From Puccinia triticina (taxonomy: Eukaryota > Basidiomycota > Pucciniomycetes > Pucciniales > Pucciniaceae): a stretch of DNA of 64,000 bases. Shown piece by piece: positions 56,912 through 64,000 of this stretch. The translations under genes were made by a program, and so were the position numbers. Where the stretch lies: contig NC_070561.1 of NCBI RefSeq assembly GCF_026914185.1, positions 62,001 to 126,000 on the forward strand, in the 5' to 3' direction. Below the pieces are notes generated by a model, which saw only the letters and a list, made by a program, of their open reading frames with translations, was not told the origin of the DNA and searched no databases. Each line of letters opens with the position of its first letter. Positions within the stretch are counted from its first letter, which is position 1.

Positions 56912-57162
56912 GGTACGAGAGCTAGGAACTGCGAGAGTGCCTAGGTCCATGAGCGCGAAGGGGAAGCGGACTGTTCTGAGGCAGACCGGGGGACAGTCAA
57001 GAATGAAAGGCCCGAGCATCTGCCGCAGACGAAGAGCAAGTGGAAAGCTATATGAAGTCAGCACGGTCGACTTCATACTTTGTCCCACACACCAGCTCTA
57101 CCAGTCCCGCTTTCACCCTATCTGATTTATTCACGCAAAGGCGACAAATAAATCAACTTTTT
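56912..57162 (+). repeat. Ngaro repeat A2 (251 bp)
   Basis: Direct copy of A1 (33181-33431), lying between B1 and B2 as in Ngaro elements. A further 109 bp separates its matched part from B2. Confidence 0.92.
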
Positions 57163-57271
57163 TTTTTAAAACCCATCCCGCCCACCCTTCTTGTAGTATT
57201 AACGAGCAAGGGGGGGGGTCCCGTAAATTCGGTTTTTTCCTTCAGCGGAGCATAAAGGATAACGTTGAGGT

Positions 57272-57525
57272 GGTTTTGCCTTGCTTACCCACCTCATTTA
57301 TGCTCACAAACAATACAATCTGCCGATACTCTTCTAGCCTGATTGAGTTTACAAACTACAAACTCAATTCCTCCCTAGACTCGGGTGGACTGAGAAAACC
57401 GCAAGTTTTCCTATACACCCTAGAGGAAATGGTGTGTTTTAAGTGTACTGAGTACAGTCATGAAGAACCATACACAATTCCTTGACACGAGTACTAGAAG
57501 TTTTAGTACCGCGCGCAGAATGGAT
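57272..57525 (+). repeat. Ngaro repeat B2 (254 bp), right end of the element
   Basis: Copy of B1; it ends at GGAT, immediately followed by CCCTA (hAT terminus) and GATATGGG (hAT duplication). Confidence 0.93.
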
Positions 57526-57577
57526 CCCTAGATATGGGCAATGGCTGGGATGATGAGCAGTGACCTGATAACTTCTC

Positions 57578-57765
57578 TCAAAGCTGCCAAAAGTACACCG
57601 TATGGCCTTCGGTGAGGCCCGGTTGTAGAAAAGCAGTCCAAATGGGGCCATACATAGTTTGAGGAGGATGTTTGATGAGGTGTGATGAGATGTAGGCAGA
57701 CTGAGTTCGAGGGTTGGGACTGAGGAACTCACATAAGCTACCTCGAAGCCCTCGACGAGGTCCAT
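57578..57765 (-). CDS. Possible small two-exon ORF, 51 aa
   Basis: Minus-strand exons 57765-57733 and 57700-57578 would encode a 51-residue product starting MDLVEGFEV and ending HTVYFWQL. The implied intron is only 32 nt (41 nt with the alternative donor), shorter than usual for fungi. No family is recognised. It lies divergently 160 bp from the next gene and 40 bp from the hAT insertion. It may be the 3' part of a gene, or chance. Confidence 0.25.
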
Positions 57766-57924
57766 ATTCCCACCTTCTTCATTCCTCCAGACTCAACAGC
57801 GACTCGAACGGACACAACCAGTAAGTCAAACCCAACCATATGCTTCTTAGTATGTACGCGAACTGACTGCCAACCTGTGCACATACATCCCAACAGATCT
57901 CATACGAGAAGCAAGGAAAACAAG

Positions 57925-59923
57925 ATGACACCGGTACTGGACTATTACGAGTCAGCGCCAGCGTGGTTGAAATCCGCGATAGCACTCACCATCGTTTACC
58001 TCTCCTACCGGATTTGGTCAAGAATCCTGAGAACTCGCAGGGAGGTACAGGCTGCTAGGTAGGAGTCATCCATCTGCATAAGACACCCACCGAAACATCT
58101 TCTCATGCACTACCTCATTTTACCCCAGCTGGATACTCAGTCAACGTAGGAGGGCTGGCATCCCAGATTCGGATAAGAGACCATTCAAAATCGCCAAGGC
58201 CGCGGTCGAAGCAACTAGGACGCATTCAACCACAACCCAAACACCATCCACCTCACCCTTACCAGCACCACCACCACAGCAAACCACTTTACAAGTAAAA
58301 TCGAAGCAACTCACGTCACCCTCGGACCCACTAGGTCAGTGAAGAATTGTCCATAAAAAAAAAAAGAAAACAAGTTTACACGCACTAACAACAACCAATT
58401 CGTACTTTAATCACCGCTTGACCAAACAGATTGTCCTCCTGAGAAACTCCACCCACGCCTGACAACACACTCCAAACCATCAAGCCATACCTTCGATCAT
58501 TCAAACCAAACCCATCAAACAACTACGCGGACTCATGAACCCAACAAGCAAGATCGACACACACCTGCACCCTCATCACTCAAACCAGATCATGCGGCCA
58601 GGAAAACCAAGTCGAACAAGCCTTTGGTAAGCCTGTCTCCTTTTAATCAAATTAGTCCCCCAGATGAGTATACGCAACTTGGGGGCTGACGTGGCTTTTT
58701 TTTTATTATCTATTTCGATGCTTAAGATCGACAAGTCCAATCAGAAGCGTGTGGCACCCATCTCGAGCGATGGATCTGACTCTGAGCACTCAGAAACCGA
58801 GCCAGAGCGGTCGGCCTCGAGGAATCGAAAGAAGAAGGCAAGGACTCAACACGATCGACCCAACCCAGCTACCGCCTCACTGCACCTGAACCGGGAGTTG
58901 GCTAGTATTGAATCTTCTACTGCTACTACTACCAACGATCAATCCAATGGAACAAATCCTAACGGCTTCAAGGATGTTCAACGTAAGAAGCGGATTCTAT
59001 CAGACTGCGTCAGCGAAGTGGATGCAGATCAAGCGATGAGAATCAAGAAGGGTCGGTCGGAAAAACTGTCAGATCTCAATCGGATTCGGGATCCCCGGCG
59101 CACCCCAGAAGTTGAAGATCTGATGCGAGTGGACAAAGATGAAGAAGAGCAGGTCGAAGAAAAAGAAGACGAAGACGAAGCAGAAGGAGGGAATGCCGAA
59201 AAACAATCGGATCAAGAGTTGTACATCATTGCTGATGATGGCCGAAGAAAGAAACTCGTCAAGATTCGTCTAGGATCGCCAGAGGTCTGTTGGTTAATAC
59301 CTATTCAAGCTATCCATATTCTTACTGAAATTTAGCAAACCTTTTCTTTTCCTTCTTATCCTGTTGTTTTTAGTCAGCCGACTCGCAAGAAGAGGTGTGT
59401 CTTTTTTTAAATTGTTTATCCCTCTGGTTATAAGATTTAACTGACGATTGACAAACATCAGAATAACGTTGAACAACGATGGGTGACTCATAAAGAGTTT
59501 CGAAGACTGAAAGAGGATCACCAGCTCTTGATGGATAATGATCAATGGGATAGTGAATCGACGATCAGCTCGTCTGACAGTTTTGATTCCGATTCGAATC
59601 GTCTTTCCACCCCCTCAAAGCAAACTGTAGGTCCTTCTGAATCCGATCGATTTCTCCTCTTCATACTTGCCTGACTATGTATTTCACCCCATTTTGCCTC
59701 CTACCCTCTACAGGCCGAACGGGGTCCGATCTGGAGTATCGAAGGGAAACCTCGCCCGAATCCGATCCTACCTGCCACCGAGCTCCCCCTGAGGGTCCGC
59801 CCGGTCTCGAGACCACGGAACTCACTCGGCCGGATGCGTCTCAGCCTTCCACCTGATCCTGCTTCACCCTCCCAACTCCCTCGATCACGATTGATCTCTC
59901 CCCTGAGACCCTCAGTTTCTTGA
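57925..59923 (+). CDS. Seven-exon host gene, N-terminal membrane anchor, unknown function
   Basis: Exons: 57925-58058, 58129-58334, 58430-58626, 58727-59284, 59374-59394, 59462-59626 and 59714-59923. They total 1491 nt (496 residues); all junctions are GT-AG and in phase. Exon 2 has an alternative acceptor at 58150, giving 489 residues. The N-terminus has a hydrophobic segment LKSAIALTIVYLSYRIW (about 15-31), then basic RILRTRREVQAA and RAGIPDSDKRPF. The middle is low in complexity: Thr/Pro/Ser/His-rich, then Glu/Asp- and Lys-rich (EEEQVEEKEDEDEAEGG). The phrase LYIIADDGRRKKLVKIRLG looks most conserved-like. The C-terminus is Arg/Pro-rich. The consistent splicing across seven exons argues for a real gene. 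No family is recognised; a membrane-anchored adaptor is possible but unproven. Confidence 0.75.
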
Positions 59924-60750
59924 AGTTGGCCAAATTGGATAAATCTCATGAGGGCTTGTCTGTTTCTTTTCATGATTTTCTCTAGTCATACATACGGAGT
60001 CATACCACACAGTGTAGTTTGTTAGTTTCAGCTTGTTACTGTTCGTTTGTTTCTTCTCAGCGGGAGAAGAAGAAAAATAAAATAAAAGGATCTGTTCATC
60101 TCTTTCTTTTACAAAACTCCATAATCATTGAGCCAACCAGAAATTATAAGTTTTTTGTTTTGTACTGTTTGGTCAACAAGGCGCATCGGTTTCCAACCAT
60201 CCAACCGAGTCCTCACAGTTCCCCTGATCGACCTGATTAACCACTGCCCCTAGCCCAAGCCATCATCATCACACTACCACGGAAAGATGGAAGGCTCAAG
60301 CAAAGACCTCAACTGATTGGTCTCATCAATTAAAACTCCACTCGATCAACTGACTCAGACTAGCAGCAACAATAAAACATCATACTACTCAACAGCATAG
60401 ATAACAACCCTAAACTACCCACTCCAGACGATCTCATCCTCCGAACTTAACTAAGTTCCGCCTGAGGCTTCGCCGGAGGGACTTATGCCCTATCAGGAAT
60501 TCTCGCGTGAGACGTTCGGATATTTGATCCGTGAAAACGTTATATTCCTCGTCACTCCTGCAGATCTCATCCGCTGTTCTTGAAACTCATTTTTCCTGAT
60601 ACACCTCCTCATCCCCTTACACCAGGAAAATAAAATAGTCACTTGATGACAAGTGACATCATGCCAGCTCCAGCGGGCTACCCACCATCTACCCACCATC
60701 TAACCAGTTTAAGAATTTCCACAGGAGATCTTCAGTTTTTGCTGGCACCA
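59924..60750. other. Intergenic
   Basis: The stretch holds the presumed 3' UTR of the preceding gene. A small imperfect hairpin, TAAGTTCCGCC...GGAGGGACTTA, lies at about 60453-60483 and resembles the mini palindromes at 9.2 and 9.6 kb. Nothing else is recognised. Confidence 0.4.
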
Positions 60751-61200
60751 CTGATCCCCATTTCTGGTCAGCTGATACTCAGCTTTAGCTCTCAGCTTAT
60801 GCTCAGCTTTGGTGCCCAGCTCATGCTCAGCTTTGTTGCCCAGATCAGAACCAGTCCTGGCCCAGCTTATTTTCAGCTTTATTCCAGTCATGGCTCAGCT
60901 TAGACTCAGATTAGGACTATCATTGGCCCAGCCAATGCTCAGCTTTGGACCAGTATTGGCTCAGCTGATTTTCAGCTTTGGATAAATCTCGGCCCAGCCA
61001 ATGCTCAGATTCTGAGTCTGACCACTCCTGTAACAGCTTATGCTCATCTGTGGACCAGCCTTGGCTCAGCTGATGCTCAGCTGTGGACCAGCCTTGGCTC
61101 AGCTGATGCTCAGCTGTGGACCAGCCTTGGCTCAGCTGATGCTCAGCTGTGGACCAGCCTTGGCTCAGCTGATGCTCAGCTGTGGACCAGCCTTGGCTCA
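60751..61200. repeat. Minisatellite, 33-bp unit
   Basis: A 33-bp unit, CAGCTGATGCTCAGCTGTGG followed by ACCAGCCTTGGCT, is repeated nearly perfectly about five times at about 61040-61200. It is preceded by degenerate CAGCTTTGG.CCAGC.. copies back to about 60751. Because 33 is divisible by 3, an 11-residue repeat appears on the minus strand, without other sign of coding. Confidence 0.88.
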
Positions 61201-61387
61201 TGTTAGGATCAGCTCTAAGGGAGAAGGACCGGGTCGTGCCTCTAGCGGCAAACTATGTAGATTGCTAGATGAGGAGAGTTTGGGGATCTCTCCTCCGCTC
61301 CCCCTTAGGGTGGAGAGCTGTGACATGTACTAACTACAACATGTCCCAGGCGTGACATAGCGTACGGCGCGCGTGCAGCTCATAACA
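61201..61387 (-). repeat. Putative 3' LTR of the chromodomain Gypsy, 187 bp
   Basis: The segment is bounded by TGTTA and TAACA, inverse to each other, and abuts a purine tract on the element side. The partner LTR is not in the window, so the boundaries are provisional. Confidence 0.6.
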
Positions 61388-61477
61388 CTATCCCGCCCTT
61401 AACGCCCAAGCCCCCGGCTCTGCGTTCTCTTCCCCGGGCAGCATTAAAAAAACCTCATGGGTAAAAAAGCTTAACCC

Positions 61478-64000
61478 TCATAATCTCCTCCTTGTCCTAT
61501 GTCGCGCTGCCGCCTGTGGAAAATTTTTGTTGAAGTCGTCCAATAGTTGCTTTGAATTTTCCAGATGATCTTCCGGTTCCCACGAGTTATGTTGCGGTTC
61601 ATATCCCTTCCAGCTAATTAGATACTCCCGTCTCTTTCCCTTTTTTCTGCAGTCCAATATCTCTTCCACTTCCCATTCCTCCTCGCCTTCCACAACCACC
61701 GGCGTTGGATGTGCCACTTGTCGGCCCGCGATTTCGTCCTGTTCCTGTTTCCTAAGGACAGAAACATGAAACACTGGGTGTACCCCTCTCATTGAGGGGG
61801 GTAGCGTTAGTTTGTACACCGCAGACAATATCTTCTTGAGTATAGGAAAGGGGCCTAGCCATCTGTGAGCCAATTTTGGGCTAGGTCTCGTTGTCGAGAT
61901 ATTCCGGCTGTTGAGCCACACTGAGTCGCCGACTCTCCATTGCGGTGTGTCGCGGACACCCCGGTCGAATTGAGTCTTCATAGCCTCCTGAGCGCTTTCC
62001 AACCCGGCGGCCAGTTCTTCCTGAACCTTTGCTAGTTCCCTCAGACGCATCTCCACTTGTGGCAGGCATTGCTCCGGAGAAGGTATCCCCGTGAAGGACG
62101 GCTCGAACCCGTAGTTGGCTTTGAAGGGGGACATCCCTATTGACACGTGCTCGCTGTTATTGTAGGCGAATTCAGCTGTTGGCAGTAGGTCGTCCCAGTT
62201 GTCCTGCCGGTAGGTGACAAAGTGTCGTAAATACTGCTCTACCGCCTTGTTGACTATCTCCGACTGACCATCGGTTCGCGGGTGATAGGCCGTTGAAGGA
62301 CAAAGCCGTATGCCGAGGCGTCTATTGAGTTCTCTCGTAATCTGGGACACAAATATGCTTCCCCTGTCGGACACTATTGTTTTGGGTGTACCGTGTAACT
62401 TCCATACGTGCCGAGTCATGAGGTCCGCCAGTTGGATTGCCGTTGTCGACTTCTTGCACGCAATGAAATGTGCCATCTTAGTTAATCGGTCGACCACCGT
62501 AAGGATGCAATCGTTGCCTTTTGACTCCGGTAGATCTGTGATCAGGTCGTAAGAAATGTCGGTCCACGGGCCCGCGGGTATGGGCAAAGGCTCTAGGGTC
62601 CCGTACGGTTTCAGCAGAGATGGCTTCACACGCTGGCATGAGCTACAACCGTCCACGTAGCGGTTGACGAATCGCTTTACCGACGGCCAGTTGAAACAGC
62701 GTCTGACCAGTGCTAGTGTTTTGGCCCTTCCCGGATGGCCTGCTAGTAGGCTGTCGTGCCGGCTCCGAAGTATTGCCGTCTTGATGCCATCGTCTGCCGG
62801 TACTTCAATTCGCCCATGACGATACACCAGGCCCTCCACCGTAGTGAATCCGCGCTGATCCGGGCGGGTCGTCAGATCATTCATCAGCCCCGTTAATCGT
62901 GGGTCATTGGGGGTAGCAAGTCTGATAAGACTTATCAATTCCGTGTCCGACGGTATGGGGTTCTCTTCCTCCACTGATTCGTCTTGATCCGCAACCCCTA
63001 CCACATCAATTTCAAACCACCTCGCCGCATCCTCAGCCTCAAACGACTCGTCCACGAACCAACCGTCGAATTCCGCAACCTCCGCGAATGTTTTAGGTGT
63101 GATGTTATCCGGTCGTAGTAATTGTCCAAAGGACAACTTGTCCTCCTTCGCCGGGGCAAGATCCGGGCGTCTGGACAGCGCGTCTGGTTTGGCGGCCTGT
63201 CTGCCGGGTCTGAAAACAATCTCGAAGTCAAAGCATCCCAGCGTCTCTGCCCATCGAGCTTGGCGCCTAGTGAGTTTCTTTGTTGTCATGAAACTCTCCA
63301 GATTACGGTGGTCAGTGTACACTATTGCCTCTAGTCTGTGGGGGTTGCCCTCCAGGTAGTGCCTCCATTCCTTGAAAGATGCCACGATTGCCAGTAATTC
63401 CTTATCGAAAATCTCGTAATTACGCTCCGCCTGGATTAAGGACCTGGATAGGAACGCTACAGGGTGTAGCTCGCCGTCTTTTGCGCACACCTGCGACAAC
63501 ACAGCTCCTAGCGCAAAATCCGAACAGTCACACTCTAGTATAAACGGCCGGTATGGGTCGGCGATTTTCAACACTGGCGCCGTAGTGAATGCCGTTTTCA
63601 AACGCTCGAACGCCAGTTGGCATTGATGGTCCCAATGGAAGGTTCGATCCCCTTTTGTCAAGTCGTGTAGCGGCCGGGTAGTCCCCGAGAAATGGTCGAT
63701 GAACCGTCTGTAGAAGTTGGCAAACCCAATAAAACGTTGGAGTTCGGTGACGTTGGTGGGTGCCGGCCAGTCAGTCACGGCGGTGACCTTTGCCGGGTCC
63801 ATGCGCAGTCGGTTGCATGAAATCAGAAGTCCCAAGTACTCGACCTCGTCTCTCCCAAATTCACATTTTTCGGGTTTGAGCCATAAGTGATGCTTGCCCA
63901 ATGTCTCGAGGACTCCGTTGACCGCTTCTTCATGATTGGATCCCTTCTGGGTGTAGATCATGATGTCGTCCAAGTAGGCCGCCACGTCCTTCCCGATGCG
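61478..64000 (-). CDS. pol: Chromoviral pol (partial): RT end, RNase H, integrase, chromodomain
   Basis: At least 840 residues without a stop; the N-terminus lies beyond 64000. It opens at the RT active site AAYLDDIMIYTQ with both Asp present, then the RT connection (GFANFYRRFIDHFS). RNase H follows (ECDCSDFALGAVLSQ; VYTDHRNLESF). The integrase zinc region is HDSLLAGHPG...CSSCQRVK, and the catalytic core has ISYDLITDLPES, IVSDRGSIFVSQ and the E of DGQSEIVNKAVEQY. A C-terminal chromodomain includes WEVEEILDC and YLISWKGYEPQHNSWEPEDH, which in this group directs integration to marked chromatin. Unlike the older elements in this window no defect is visible, so this copy may be recent. Confidence 0.93.
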   Translation of the reverse strand, partial: RIGKDVAAYLDDIMIYTQKGSNHEEAVNGVLETLGKHHLWLKPEKCEFGRDEVEYLGLLISCNRLRMDPAKVTAVTDWPAPTNVTELQRFIGFANFYRRFIDHFSGTTRPLHDLTKGDRTFHWDHQCQLAFERLKTAFTTAPVLKIADPYRPFILECDCSDFALGAVLSQVCAKDGELHPVAFLSRSLIQAERNYEIFDKELLAIVASFKEWRHYLEGNPHRLEAIVYTDHRNLESFMTTKKLTRRQARWAETLGCFDFEIVFRPGRQAAKPDALSRRPDLAPAKEDKLSFGQLLRPDNITPKTFAEVAEFDGWFVDESFEAEDAARWFEIDVVGVADQDESVEEENPIPSDTELISLIRLATPNDPRLTGLMNDLTTRPDQRGFTTVEGLVYRHGRIEVPADDGIKTAILRSRHDSLLAGHPGRAKTLALVRRCFNWPSVKRFVNRYVDGCSSCQRVKPSLLKPYGTLEPLPIPAGPWTDISYDLITDLPESKGNDCILTVVDRLTKMAHFIACKKSTTAIQLADLMTRHVWKLHGTPKTIVSDRGSIFVSQITRELNRRLGIRLCPSTAYHPRTDGQSEIVNKAVEQYLRHFVTYRQDNWDDLLPTAEFAYNNSEHVSIGMSPFKANYGFEPSFTGIPSPEQCLPQVEMRLRELAKVQEELAAGLESAQEAMKTQFDRGVRDTPQWRVGDSVWLNSRNISTTRPSPKLAHRWLGPFPILKKILSAVYKLTLPPSMRGVHPVFHVSVLRKQEQDEIAGRQVAHPTPVVVEGEEEWEVEEILDCRKKGKRREYLISWKGYEPQHNSWEPEDHLENSKQLLDDFNKNFPQAAARHRTRRRL

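Larger units (their letters stand above)
33181..57525 (+). mobile_element. Ngaro-type tyrosine-recombinase retrotransposon (DIRS order)
   Basis: It has split direct repeats in Ngaro order: A1 at the left end, then ORFs, then B1, A2, B2 at the right end. A1/A2 share 251 bp and B1/B2 share 254 bp, with no length differences. The ORF order is a Gag-like protein, RT-RNase H and tyrosine recombinase, all on the plus strand. No methyltransferase domain is seen, which separates Ngaro from DIRS/PAT types. It has no LTRs. It sits inside the last 5 bp of the hAT terminus; AT at the borders makes the exact edge ambiguous by 2 bp. Without the nested Gypsy its length is about 5.9 kb. It carries a nonsense codon in ORF1, an Asn in the RT active site and a Trp in place of a catalytic recombinase Arg, so it is dead. 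Confidence 0.9.
30099..57530 (-). mobile_element. hAT transposon (about 3.09 kb net), split near its right end
   Basis: The left terminus is TAGGGATGAAACCAGGTCGGG at 30099, preceded by GATATGGG (30091-30098). The right terminus is in two parts: ...CCCACTTTCATTCAT ending at 33180, and CCCTA at 57526-57530 followed by GATATGGG (57531-57538). Joined, the right end reads as the inverse of TAGGGATGAA, and the 8-bp duplication is perfect. Between the two parts sits a 24.3-kb Ngaro element with its own nested insertions. Both ends carry GGGTCGGG subterminal repeats typical of hAT. Net length is 3087 bp, normal for the superfamily. Confidence 0.9.
61201..64000 (-). mobile_element. Chromodomain Ty3/Gypsy element, cut by the window edge
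   Basis: The 3' part of a minus-strand element is present. Its pol reaches the right edge, and a putative 3' LTR lies at 61201-61387. A polypurine-like TTAAGGGCGGGATAG precedes that LTR. Integrase ends in a chromodomain, placing it with the chromoviruses. The 5' LTR and gag are outside the window. Confidence 0.85.

Noticed and set aside
57578..57765. Small divergent gene upstream of the seven-exon gene
   Set aside because: Kept only as a low-confidence feature: the needed intron is 32-41 nt and no family is recognised.
60920..61201. Minus-strand protein of 11-residue repeats (SQGWSTAEHQL)
   Set aside because: A 33-bp minisatellite automatically yields an 11-residue repeat. Open frames appear on both strands, with no start context or splice structure.

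Overview
The window looks like a transposon-crowded stretch of a basidiomycete genome, most probably a rust fungus (Pucciniales). Two things point there. The best-conserved host gene, a FAL1/eIF4A-III helicase, is cut into 12 small exons by short GT-AG introns. The repeats are a typical rust mix: Ty3/Gypsy, Ngaro (DIRS order), hAT, MITEs and LTR-only remnants. The lineage call is inference from gene structure and repeat content; no rRNA or other marker gene is present.

Only two genes look like convincing host genes: FAL1 (4737-6783, minus) and a seven-exon gene of unknown function with an N-terminal membrane segment (57925-59923, plus). The rest is mobile or repetitive. From 1 to 17 kb there is a decayed DDE_3 transposase, a 300-bp foldback element, three hAT-type MITEs (two with perfect 8-bp target duplications), a solo LTR and a hairpin-rich satellite. 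From 17.15 to 23.59 kb lies a complete minus-strand Gypsy element (Gypsy-1) with a gag A8 slippery site and a copia-like solo LTR inside its integrase. From 23.6 to 30.1 kb are a 1.5-kb solo LTR, a degenerate ~143-bp satellite with a MITE in it, and a TIR element carrying a second hairpin satellite.

The centrepiece is a four-level nest from 30099 to 57530. A hAT transposon (8-bp duplication GATATGGG at 30091 and 57531) was hit within its last 5 bp by an Ngaro-type tyrosine-recombinase retrotransposon (33181-57525, split direct repeats A1...B1-A2-B2). The Ngaro element was hit by a large Gypsy element (36874-55298, duplication CCGG). That Gypsy gag-pro frame was hit by a gag-only LTR element (39497-46438, duplication GCGG). 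Removing each layer restores the layer below, including reading frame.

Two observations stand out. First, the host Gypsy carries an apparently spliced, three-exon antisense gene between gag-pro and pol. Second, the inactivating changes in hAT, Ngaro and Gypsy-1 can all be read as TCG to TTG transitions, resembling the TCG-targeted repeat mutation described in Pucciniomycotina. At the right edge a chromodomain Gypsy with an intact visible pol runs out of the window.
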